A stretch of 7,410 nt of DNA, taken from NCBI GenBank assembly GCA_903858915.1, contig CAIOKL010000220.1, positions 1 to 7,410 on the forward strand, written 5' to 3'. Source of the stretch: an uncultured Alphaproteobacteria bacterium (GTDB lineage: Bacteria > Pseudomonadota > Alphaproteobacteria > Rickettsiales > UBA1997). Each line of letters starts with the position of its first letter. Within the stretch, counting starts at the first letter, position 1. Positions 1 through 6,438 of this stretch are shown one piece after another. The notes below the pieces were generated by a model. It was not told the origin of the DNA, ran no database searches, and was given only the letters and a program-made list of their open reading frames with translations. The position numbers and the translations under genes are program-made.

Positions 1-7
1 CAAAAAA

Positions 8-577
8 ATGACAATTCTTTGCGATAAATCGATTGCCGAACTTGCTAATAATCATAAAATGATTGAGCCTTTTGTTTCTAAGCAGGTGAGGGCGGATGAC
101 AAAGGTGAAAAAATAATTTCTTACGGAAATTCTTCATATGGTTATGATGCTAGAGTTTCTGATGAGTTCAAAATTTTTACCAACATTGATTCGGCGATTG
201 TTGATCCGAAAAACTTTTCAGAAAATAGTTTTGTTAATCGCCAAACTGCCGTTTGCATAATTCCACCAAACAGCTTTGCTCTAGCGCGAACCGTCGAATA
301 TTTTAGAATTCCCAATGATGTTTTAGTGGTTTGCGTGGGCAAATCAACTTACGCCAGATGTGGAATTATCGTTAATGTGACGCCTCTCGAACCAGGTTGG
401 GAAGGGCATGTAACCCTTGAATTTTCTAACACAACGCCACTTCCGGCAAAAATTTATGCTTTCGAAGGCGCGTGTCAATTTTTATTTTTCAAAGGCGATA
501 AACCTTGTGAAATTTCATATGATAAACGCCAAGGAAAATACATGAAACAGACGGGAGTTACTTTACCAAAAGTATAA
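8..577 (+). CDS. dcd: dCTP deaminase
   Basis: Cytosolic enzyme that deaminates dCTP to dUTP, the step feeding dUTPase and thymidylate synthesis. The 189-residue product matches the usual length of about 190. The family signature KSTYAR at residues 112-117 is followed by GIIVNVTPLEPGWEGHVTLEF, in which Glu138 of the TLEF motif aligns with the catalytic glutamate (Glu138 in E. coli Dcd). The C-terminal YDKRQGKYMKQTG stretch (171-183) matches the nucleotide-binding tail that closes over the substrate. Some Dcd relatives are bifunctional and also remove pyrophosphate; I cannot separate the two from sequence alone. The start at 8 gives a full-length N-terminus (MTILCDKSI, resembling MRLCDRDI in E. 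coli). The upstream leader is cut by the window edge, so the promoter and ribosome site are not visible. The next gene begins 8 bp after the stop. Confidence 0.96.
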   Translation: MTILCDKSIAELANNHKMIEPFVSKQVRADDKGEKIISYGNSSYGYDARVSDEFKIFTNIDSAIVDPKNFSENSFVNRQTAVCIIPPNSFALARTVEYFRIPNDVLVVCVGKSTYARCGIIVNVTPLEPGWEGHVTLEFSNTTPLPAKIYAFEGACQFLFFKGDKPCEISYDKRQGKYMKQTGVTLPKV

Positions 578-585
578 ATTTTAGC

Positions 586-1380
586 ATGAAAAATCACCAA
601 ATTAATATTATTTTAATATTGTTATTTGCGCTACAAAATCAAGTCTTCGCACAAGATAAGATTCAGGCTAATCCACAAGTTGCAAAACCAGAAAATTATG
701 AAATTAATTATTTAGGAAATACCAATATTGCAGAATTTAACGATGTTTATAAAGATGACCAAAAAAATGCGCAAATTATAGAAAATGAATTGTCGCCATT
801 TTTGGCAAGAACTCCAACTCCTTCAAGACTTTTTACCTCAGATTTATCAATGCCCGACAGCTTCGGAACCACCAATAATTTAGCTAAAAAAGCTGGTTCA
901 TTTTATCGTGCTTACGGCGAAATAGTTTACATTCAAGGCACCATCACCGATTCTTTCGGAGTGCCGATTCACAATGCGGTAATTGAGGTTTGGCAAACTA
1001 ATTCTGCAGGAAAATATCATACGCTTCTTGAGTCGGGAAGTGGTTATATTGATAAATTTTTTAGTATGTCGGGACGCGCAGTTTCTGATAATTTAGGTAA
1101 TTATCATTTTATAACTATAATGCCGGGAGCTACTTCTGGCAGGGCTCCGCATATTAATTTTAATATTTATCATCCGCGATTTGGCAAGCTTGAAACCGAA
1201 ATGTATTTTGTAAACCATCCTTATAATTTTAGCGATTATCAATATTTGGCTTATAATGAAGAAGAGCGAAAAATGTTGACGGCGGATGTTAGAAATACTG
1301 ATATTTTAAATCCAAATTCAATTAAATTGGCAACCTTCAACATTACTCTAAAAGGCATTCATCAATATAAAAAATTCTAA
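586..1380 (+). CDS. exported intradiol ring-cleavage dioxygenase-like protein, iron site apparently incomplete
   Basis: A 264-residue protein with the beta-sandwich fold of protocatechuate 3,4-dioxygenase. Residues 1-22 are a signal peptide (short basic start, hydrophobic core IILILLFAL, cleavage site VFA before QDK), so the product should reach the periplasm; no lipobox cysteine is present. The core at about 110-210 follows the family: QGTITDSFGVPIHNAVIEVWQ, NSAGKY (Tyr144, matching the first iron tyrosine, Tyr408 of Pseudomonas PcaH), GNYHFITIMPG, then GRAPHINF. His189 matches His460 and Arg186 matches Arg457. The second histidine position (His462) is Asn191, and the loop that normally carries the second tyrosine (GPYPW) is shortened to GATSG without a tyrosine. 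Two of four canonical ligands therefore seem absent. Activity on aromatic diols is doubtful; a structural or carbohydrate/lipid-binding role is possible. No aromatic-degradation genes are nearby. It lies 8 bp after dcd, probably co-transcribed, with no obvious Shine-Dalgarno. Confidence 0.85.
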   Translation: MKNHQINIILILLFALQNQVFAQDKIQANPQVAKPENYEINYLGNTNIAEFNDVYKDDQKNAQIIENELSPFLARTPTPSRLFTSDLSMPDSFGTTNNLAKKAGSFYRAYGEIVYIQGTITDSFGVPIHNAVIEVWQTNSAGKYHTLLESGSGYIDKFFSMSGRAVSDNLGNYHFITIMPGATSGRAPHINFNIYHPRFGKLETEMYFVNHPYNFSDYQYLAYNEEERKMLTADVRNTDILNPNSIKLATFNITLKGIHQYKKF

Positions 1381-1436
1381 CAAAATTTGTTGTGAAAAGA
1401 AATTTAATAAAATAATTTTAATTAAAAAAATCTAAC

Positions 1437-1889
1437 ATGAAATCACAAAGACAATTACAAATCGGCGAAAATATTAAAAGAATTATGTCGGAGATTTTTT
1501 TGCAAGAAGATTTTTCGGTGATAATGAATAATATTATAACAATCATAGAGGCTGATGTGTCGCCAGATGCTAAAAATGTTAAAATTTTTGTTGATATTCT
1601 TGGCGATTCGTCAAAACATCAACAAATTTTTGATAAAATTTGCGCTTTCGCACCGCATTTTCGTTATGAATTAGCCAAAAAAATTAATCTCAGAATAATT
1701 CCTGAAATTGTTTTTATTCACGACAAAACTTTTCAAAATGCTAGCGCAATTGAAGCGTTGATTACTCAAGAAGCACAATATTTTGCGGATCCAAAAAATA
1801 TTGAAAATAATAATAAAATTGGCGCAAAAAAATCACAAAAATCACATGCTAATTCTGGCGATTTGAAGAAAAAATCGAGGAAAAAATAA
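1437..1889 (+). CDS. rbfA: 30S ribosome-binding factor A
   Basis: RbfA binds the immature 30S subunit near the 5' end of 16S rRNA and helps late maturation, notably in the cold. The 150-residue product has the expected KH-type core: N-terminal helix RQLQIGENIKRIMSEIFLQ (5-23), the family motif ADVSPDAKNVKIFVDILGD (about 39-57), and the terminal block APHFRYELAKKINLRIIPEIVFIHD (about 72-96), which corresponds to the conserved R-x-E-L-A-x-x-[IL]-x-[LI]-R-x-x-P-x-[IL]-x-F segment. After residue 115 comes a low-complexity Asn/Lys/Ser tail ending in KKKSRKK, suited to RNA contact. The start at 1437 has no Shine-Dalgarno but an A-rich leader. The stop codon is immediately followed by the dxr start. 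The usual neighbours infB, nusA and truB are absent here. Confidence 0.93.
   Translation: MKSQRQLQIGENIKRIMSEIFLQEDFSVIMNNIITIIEADVSPDAKNVKIFVDILGDSSKHQQIFDKICAFAPHFRYELAKKINLRIIPEIVFIHDKTFQNASAIEALITQEAQYFADPKNIENNNKIGAKKSQKSHANSGDLKKKSRKK
1877..1881 (+). promoter_or_regulatory. ribosome binding site of dxr
   Basis: GAGGA lies inside the last codons of rbfA, 8 bases before the dxr ATG. It is the only clear Shine-Dalgarno match before any gene in the window. Together with the zero-base gap between the rbfA stop and the dxr start it suggests translational coupling. It also supports ATG 1890 as the dxr start. Confidence 0.6.
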
Positions 1890-3035
1890 ATGAAAAATAT
1901 CGCGATTTTTGGCTCAACTGGCTCGATTGGTAAAAACACCATAGCTGTAATAAAAAATGCTCCAGAAAAATTTAAAGTTAAAATTCTTGTTGCAAAAAAT
2001 GATGTTCAAACCCTTATTTCTCAAGCTTTGGAGCTTAATCCAGAATTTGTGGTTATTGAAAATTCAGAGCATTTTGAAGAATTAAAAAACGCTTTAAAAA
2101 ATTTAAAAAATTGCCAAGTTTTTTGTGGATTTGAAGCAATTTTAGATGTCGCAAAAATTCATTGCGATTTGATGATTTCAGCAATTGTTGGATCGGCGGG
2201 AATGCTTCCCACTCTTAACGCCATTCGTGCAAAAACCAACATTGCATTGGCGAATAAAGAATCGCTTGTTTGCGCTGGAAATTTTTTAAAAAAAGAGGCT
2301 CTTGAAAACTCTGTATCAATAATTCCGATTGATTCGGAACATAATGCAATTTTTCAAATTTTTGAAAATGATAATTTGGATTTAATTGATGAAATTATTT
2401 TAACCGCTTCGGGCGGACCGTTTTTTAATTCGGCTAAAAAATTTTCAGAAATAACCGTCGCCGAAGCTTTAAAACATCCAAATTGGCAAATGGGCGCAAA
2501 AATTTCAATTGACTCCGCAACCATGATGAATAAGGGCCTAGAGATGATCGAGGCTTTCTATTTATTTCCAATTTCAAAAAAACAAATTAAAATTTTAGTG
2601 CATCCGCAATCGATAATTCATGGCATTGTCAATTATGCCGACGGCTCAACGCTTGCGATGATGAGTTTGCCAGATATGCAAGTGCCGATTTCTCATGCCA
2701 TAAATTATCCAAACCGCATGAAAATTAAACATCAAAAACTTGATCTCGCCAAGCTTCAAAAGCTTGAATTTTTTGAAGCCGATGAAAATAAATTTTTATC
2801 ATTAAAAATATGTCGCGAGGTTTTGGAAGTTGAGGGCAACGCGCCCGCTATTCTAAACGCTAGCAATGAAATTGCCGTTGAAAGATTTTTAAAATCACAA
2901 ATTACTTTTGATAAAATTCCGCAAATTGTCGCAGAAACTTTAAATAAAATTCCTTATAAAAAACTTGATTCAATTGATGAGGTGATGTTAAATGACAAAT
3001 TAGCGCGGGAATTTGCTAAAAATTTAAACCTTTAA
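1890..3035 (+). CDS. dxr: 1-deoxy-D-xylulose 5-phosphate reductoisomerase
   Basis: Cytosolic NADPH-dependent enzyme converting DXP to 2-C-methyl-D-erythritol 4-phosphate, the first committed step of the MEP isoprenoid pathway and the target of fosmidomycin. The 381-residue length is close to the 398 of E. coli. Visible motifs in order: NADPH-binding GSTGSIGKNT (8-17); AIVGSAGMLPTL (98-109) and LANKESLV (120-127); metal ligands Asp148 and Glu150 in IDSEHNAIFQ; TASGGPF (172-178); HPNW (196-199); and ATMMNKGLEMIEA (210-222), with Glu218 as the third metal ligand and Asn214/Lys215 contacting the substrate. The C-terminal LNASNEIAVERFL matches the LNAANE motif. All catalytic residues I can place are intact, so the enzyme should be active. 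Its presence implies de novo isoprenoid synthesis, as in Anaplasmataceae and unlike Rickettsia. It abuts rbfA and lies 19 bp before rseP; no uppS or cdsA adjoins it. Confidence 0.98.
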   Translation: MKNIAIFGSTGSIGKNTIAVIKNAPEKFKVKILVAKNDVQTLISQALELNPEFVVIENSEHFEELKNALKNLKNCQVFCGFEAILDVAKIHCDLMISAIVGSAGMLPTLNAIRAKTNIALANKESLVCAGNFLKKEALENSVSIIPIDSEHNAIFQIFENDNLDLIDEIILTASGGPFFNSAKKFSEITVAEALKHPNWQMGAKISIDSATMMNKGLEMIEAFYLFPISKKQIKILVHPQSIIHGIVNYADGSTLAMMSLPDMQVPISHAINYPNRMKIKHQKLDLAKLQKLEFFEADENKFLSLKICREVLEVEGNAPAILNASNEIAVERFLKSQITFDKIPQIVAETLNKIPYKKLDSIDEVMLNDKLAREFAKNLNL

Positions 3036-3054
3036 ACCATTAATCACCAAATAT

Positions 3055-4167
3055 ATGTCTATAATTCAAATCATTTTGCATAACATTTTTTCTTTTGTTG
3101 CAATCATCTCTTTAATAGTCTTCGTTCACGAGTTCGGGCATTTCATTGTGGCCCGTTGGTGCGGAGTCAAAATCGAAGAATTTGCCATCGGTTTTGGTAA
3201 AAAAATTTTTGGTTTTCGAGATAAAAAAGGCACTCAATGGAAATTTTGTTTATTGCCTTTCGGCGGATATGTTAAAATGTATGGCGATAAGAACGGCGCC
3301 TCAATTCCCGATGTCGAATTAATCAAAAAAATGTCACCAAAAGAGCGCAAAATTTCCTTTTTAGGCAAAAATGTTTATCAAAGAATCGCCATTGTCGGCG
3401 CTGGTCCCGTCGCTAATTTTATTTTGGCAATTTTTATTTTTACTTGCTTGTTTAGAATTAATGGCATTTCGCAAGTTGAGCCTTTAATTAGCGAAGTGGT
3501 TGAAAATAGCGCATCTTTTGAAGCGGGCATTAAAAAAGGCGATAGAGTTTTAGAAATTGACGGCAAAGAAATTGAAGATTTTCAAGACATGCGAAGCCTT
3601 GTGATTACAGGTTTAGAAACCGATTTAAATTTTAAAATTAATCGTAATGGTGAAGAATTAAATATTAAAATTTCTCCCAAAATAATTACTCAAAAAGATG
3701 TTTTTGGAGACGATGTTCAATTGCGTTCGGTGGGTTTAATTGCCGAAAATATTGTTAAAAAAGAATTGTCTTTGCCCGAAAGCTTTGTTCAGGCGAACAA
3801 AGAAACTTTAAATATTTCTAAATCAATTTTTAAAACTTTATATCAACTTATTTCGGGTCAACGCTCCGTTAAAGAATTGGGCGGTCCGGTTAAAATTGCC
3901 AAATATTCTGGCAAAACCGTCGATCAGGGCTTGGTCGTTGTGGCGTGGTTCATGGCGATGATTTCAATTAATCTTGGCGTCATGAATTTATTGCCAATTC
4001 CAGTGCTTGACGGCGGACATTTATTTTATTATTTTATCGAGGCGATTAAGGGTAAACCGCTTTCGCAAAAAATTCAAACTTATGGTTATAATGTTGGGTT
4101 GGCCTTGGTTTTATCGTTGATGGCATTTACAACGATAAATGACATTTTTCAAATATTTTATCCGTAA
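3055..4167 (+). CDS. rseP: RseP-type site-2 intramembrane zinc metalloprotease
   Basis: Inner-membrane protease of the M50B/S2P family that cleaves single-span membrane proteins, classically an anti-sigma factor in envelope stress signalling, and also remnant signal peptides. The zinc motif HEFGH is at residues 25-29 in the first membrane helix (about 7-30). The third ligand is Asp319 in NLLPIPVLDGGHL (311-323). GFGKKIFGF and LPFGGYVKMYGD are typical of the membrane-associated loop. Hydrophobic helices appear near 7-30, 112-133, 294-318 and 345-366. One PDZ domain is visible at about 140-210 (SEVVENSASFEAGIKKGDRVLEIDGKEI), whereas E. coli RseP has two. The 370-residue length is normal for single-PDZ alphaproteobacterial members. 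The start at 3055 lacks a Shine-Dalgarno but gives the expected N-terminal helix. It sits 19 bp after dxr, a common alphaproteobacterial pairing. No rpoE/rseA-like substrate is in the window. Confidence 0.96.
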   Translation: MSIIQIILHNIFSFVAIISLIVFVHEFGHFIVARWCGVKIEEFAIGFGKKIFGFRDKKGTQWKFCLLPFGGYVKMYGDKNGASIPDVELIKKMSPKERKISFLGKNVYQRIAIVGAGPVANFILAIFIFTCLFRINGISQVEPLISEVVENSASFEAGIKKGDRVLEIDGKEIEDFQDMRSLVITGLETDLNFKINRNGEELNIKISPKIITQKDVFGDDVQLRSVGLIAENIVKKELSLPESFVQANKETLNISKSIFKTLYQLISGQRSVKELGGPVKIAKYSGKTVDQGLVVVAWFMAMISINLGVMNLLPIPVLDGGHLFYYFIEAIKGKPLSQKIQTYGYNVGLALVLSLMAFTTINDIFQIFYP

Positions 4168-4183
4168 AAATAAACTATTTTTA
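4165..4183 (+). terminator. A/T-only inverted repeat at the rseP stop, possible weak terminator
   Basis: TAAAAATA (4165-4172) and TATTTTTA (4176-4183) are perfect reverse complements with a 3-base AAC loop. The left arm contains the rseP stop codon. The stem has no G or C and no T-run directly follows, so as an intrinsic terminator it would be weak. In such AT-rich sequence an 8-bp A/T palindrome may also arise by chance. Confidence 0.25.
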
Positions 4184-4217
4184 GCGATCAATTTTAATTT
4201 TAGTAAATTAGTTTTTT

Positions 4218-4697
4218 ATGAAAGGGGCGTTTGATGGAATTCAAGGTATCAAAAGAGACGAAGTTTTTGATAAAAAGAGAAAAAATGCTCTTGATTTGCA
4301 CCAAGAACTTTTTCATCCGAAACCTAAGTTTTATGGTGAGGATGGCCGTGAAATACTTACAAAATCATCGTTCCCAAAACAAAGTTTCGTAAATTCAAAT
4401 TCAATAAATGACAAAAATATCAAGAATGATGACCTAAGCGCATTTATTGTTCCCGTAGCTTTAGGCGCACTTTGTTTTACAGGATTGGCAATTGGCGGAG
4501 CGGTTATTGGACCGGCTCTTACATTTGGTGTTGCTGTGGCTGGCGTTGGTTTTGGTCTTATGTTAAGTTACTCAGAGATTAAAAAATATTCAGAAGATAA
4601 TAATACTAACCATGAGAATAAACCTCCGATTTCAAAATTTAAACCTTTAGATAGCAATGCTATCAATGAAAGACCAAATTTGTATATTGCATTCTAA
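4218..4697 (+). CDS. hypothetical protein with glycine-rich hydrophobic segment
   Basis: I do not recognise this 159-residue protein. The N-terminal 74 residues are charged and hydrophilic (for example KRDEVFDKKRKN, 12-23), with a Lys/Pro/Phe patch around 31-40 and no signal peptide. Residues 75-117 are strongly hydrophobic and glycine-rich, with glycines at 83, 89, 93, 94, 98, 104, 109, 111 and 113. This is enough for two tightly packed membrane helices or a hairpin. The tail (118-159) is hydrophilic, rich in Asn, Lys and Pro, and ends in the hydrophobic LYIAF. The only Met codons are residue 1 and residue 115, so ATG 4218 is the sole workable start. There is no Shine-Dalgarno before it. It follows rseP by 50 bp, where bamA would commonly stand, and precedes the ankyrin genes. 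Glycine-rich hairpins occur in some secreted pore-forming or host-membrane proteins, but that is only an analogy. The gene looks intact. Confidence 0.7.
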   Translation: MKGAFDGIQGIKRDEVFDKKRKNALDLHQELFHPKPKFYGEDGREILTKSSFPKQSFVNSNSINDKNIKNDDLSAFIVPVALGALCFTGLAIGGAVIGPALTFGVAVAGVGFGLMLSYSEIKKYSEDNNTNHENKPPISKFKPLDSNAINERPNLYIAF

Positions 4698-4783
4698 ATA
4701 TATTTTAAAAATTAAAAATAAAACTCTCCTCAAGGCCTCGTAATTATTATTTGTAAATATATTGATAAATAACAATCAGCATT

Positions 4784-4797
4784 TAGTTTTAAAACTA
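4784..4797. promoter_or_regulatory. 14-bp perfect palindrome upstream of the ankyrin gene, possible operator
   Basis: TAGTTTTAAAACTA is a perfect palindrome with no spacer, ending 54 bp before the ATG of the ankyrin-repeat gene. It lies in the 154-bp spacer 4698-4851, which is extremely AT-rich (about one base in seven is G or C) and contains no gene. The symmetry would suit a dimeric regulator. A TTGATA hexamer lies at 4762-4767, but I cannot pair it convincingly with a -10 element. Chance formation is possible in such sequence. Confidence 0.25.
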
Positions 4798-4851
4798 TTT
4801 ATTTTACTAAAAATTATTTTTTTAAAATAAATAATTATAAAAAATCTGAAT

Positions 4852-6426
4852 ATGCGCGAATCCTCGGCGGGGACATTTAAAGAATTAATTTCCGAAGGAA
4901 AAACTGATTTATTAAATTCGAAAATTTTAGAAATAAAAAGAAATGGCGAATATTATTTGGCGTCGTTAATTCAAAATCAAGAATTGCTATTTTATGCCTT
5001 GTCATTAAATAATTCGCCGGCTTTTTCGGCGATGATTACCGCATTTAATGACAAAAAAATTCATGACATGTTGTTAAATAGCGAGCAACAGGGCTCGGGG
5101 CTTCTTCACATTGCATCTTTTTATAATTGCGTTGAAGCCGTTGATTATATAATCAGCAAAAATCCCAATCTAGAGAAAAAAGATTTTTTTGGCAGAACTG
5201 CTCTTCATTTTGCGTGTCAAAAAGGTCATTTGGATATAGTTGAGAATTTGGTAAAAGCGAGAGCAAATGTTGATGAGGTTTTCGAGGATTTTGGAGGAAA
5301 TCCTCTTTTTATAGCTTGCAAAAATGGTCACGAGAAAATTGTTGATTCATTGTTGAAATATAAATATCAAATTAATGAGATTAAAGAAATTGATAAGGCG
5401 CAAGAAAAAGATGGCGCGACCCTTCTTATTACTGCATGTCAAAATGGTCATAATCAAGTTGTCGATGTTTTGTTAAAATGGCGCGCTGATTTCAACAAAA
5501 CCCTAAAAAATGGCGCGACCCCTATGTTTATTGCTTGCGAAAATGGTTTCACAAAAATTGTTGAAGCTTTAATAAGAGCGGGAGCCGAGTTTGATCAAGA
5601 GTTGGCGAATGGCGCAACTCCTCTGTTCATAGCCACTCATTATAATCAAGTTGAGGCGGTTGAAGCGTTAATAAAAGCCGGAGCAGAGATTAACAAAATG
5701 CTAAAAATAAATAATGCGACCTCTCTTCACATTGCGTGTCGCAAAGGGAATTTAGAGCTTGCGCGAGCTTTGGTGGGCGGTGGAGCTAATGTGAATGCAA
5801 CTTTAATTCGCGGAGATACGCCGTTATATATCGCCTCTGAAAATGGTTATTTAGAAATGGTTAAATTTTTATTAGCGAGTAAAGTCAAAATTGACGAACC
5901 GTTAAAAATTTTTGACTTCACTCCGCTTCATGTTGCTTGCGAAAAGGGTCATGCGGAAATCGTTAAGGCTCTAGTGGCCCAAGGGGCTGATATTAATAAT
6001 AAAATAAAAAATCGCAAAACCCCGCTTGATTTTGCAATTGCCAAAAAGGATGAAAATTTATTAATTGCCATGCTTGATGGATATAAAGAATTTAAAAATA
6101 AACAAGGCGAAAATGGTGAAGAAATTTTAATTAAATTATTTAAAGAAAAAAAATTTTTTTGTGATTTGTTCAAGCAACCGAATTCAGATTTTGCGGTAAA
6201 AATTCTTGCATTATTTTCTGAAGATAAAAAAGAGAAATTATTGTACGAAATTAAAGTTGAAGAATCAATTGAACCTAGAAAATTGGTTTCCGATGAGGTT
6301 TCGCAGGTTGGAAAAAAAAGAGATTTTTCGAATATAACCGCAGGAATTAAGGCGAATTCGGCAACTAGAATTTCTATTGCAAATTTATTGGCAAATGATG
6401 ATTCCAGCGTTGTTCAATCAAGATAA
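4852..6426 (+). CDS. ankyrin-repeat protein, plus strand
   Basis: A 524-residue protein built mostly of ankyrin repeats, helix-turn-helix modules that bind other proteins. Residues 1-80 are a helical non-repeat region without signal peptide or membrane segment. About nine repeats follow, starting near 81, 114, 148, 188, 221, 254, 288, 321 and 355, with a degenerate tenth near 388 (RKTPLDFAIAKKDENLLIAML). Most keep the G-x-T-P-L-[FH]-I-A-C-x-x-G-H core; examples are GRTALHFACQKGHLDIV (114-130) and FTPLHVACEKGHAEIV (356-371). Outer loops vary, and the third repeat is lengthened to about 40 residues by a charged insert (KEIDKAQEK). Residues 411-524 form a charged helical C-terminal region containing KKRDF (488-492). 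In Rickettsiales, ankyrin proteins are often type IV or type I secreted effectors, but no secretion signal can be shown here. The start has no Shine-Dalgarno, only an A-rich leader. It converges with the minus-strand ankyrin gene 12 bp away. Confidence 0.93.
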   Translation: MRESSAGTFKELISEGKTDLLNSKILEIKRNGEYYLASLIQNQELLFYALSLNNSPAFSAMITAFNDKKIHDMLLNSEQQGSGLLHIASFYNCVEAVDYIISKNPNLEKKDFFGRTALHFACQKGHLDIVENLVKARANVDEVFEDFGGNPLFIACKNGHEKIVDSLLKYKYQINEIKEIDKAQEKDGATLLITACQNGHNQVVDVLLKWRADFNKTLKNGATPMFIACENGFTKIVEALIRAGAEFDQELANGATPLFIATHYNQVEAVEALIKAGAEINKMLKINNATSLHIACRKGNLELARALVGGGANVNATLIRGDTPLYIASENGYLEMVKFLLASKVKIDEPLKIFDFTPLHVACEKGHAEIVKALVAQGADINNKIKNRKTPLDFAIAKKDENLLIAMLDGYKEFKNKQGENGEEILIKLFKEKKFFCDLFKQPNSDFAVKILALFSEDKKEKLLYEIKVEESIEPRKLVSDEVSQVGKKRDFSNITAGIKANSATRISIANLLANDDSSVVQSR

Positions 6427-6438
6427 AATCATTGCGCA

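Noticed and set aside
142..342. Minus-strand open frame inside dcd
   Set aside because: It is fully contained in dcd, which has intact family motifs; no independent support.
1387..1418. Promoter-like TTGTGA (1390-1395) and TAATTT (1413-1418) with 17-bp spacing before rbfA
   Set aside because: The -10 match is poor, and in A/T-rich sequence such pairs are expected by chance; the 56-bp gap makes a promoter possible but not demonstrated.
3378..3566. Minus-strand open frame inside rseP
   Set aside because: It is antisense to an intact protease gene and has no recognisable features.
4814..4830. A/T-only hairpin (TTATTTT, TTT loop, AAAATAA) in the spacer before the ankyrin gene
   Set aside because: It has no G/C pairs and is made of homopolymer-like tracts; chance is the simplest explanation.
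5949..6173. Minus-strand open frame inside the plus-strand ankyrin gene
   Set aside because: It is antisense to clear ankyrin coding sequence.
6427..6438. Bidirectional terminator between the convergent ankyrin genes
   Set aside because: The 12-bp gap and the adjoining sequence show no GC-containing hairpin with T-runs on either strand.
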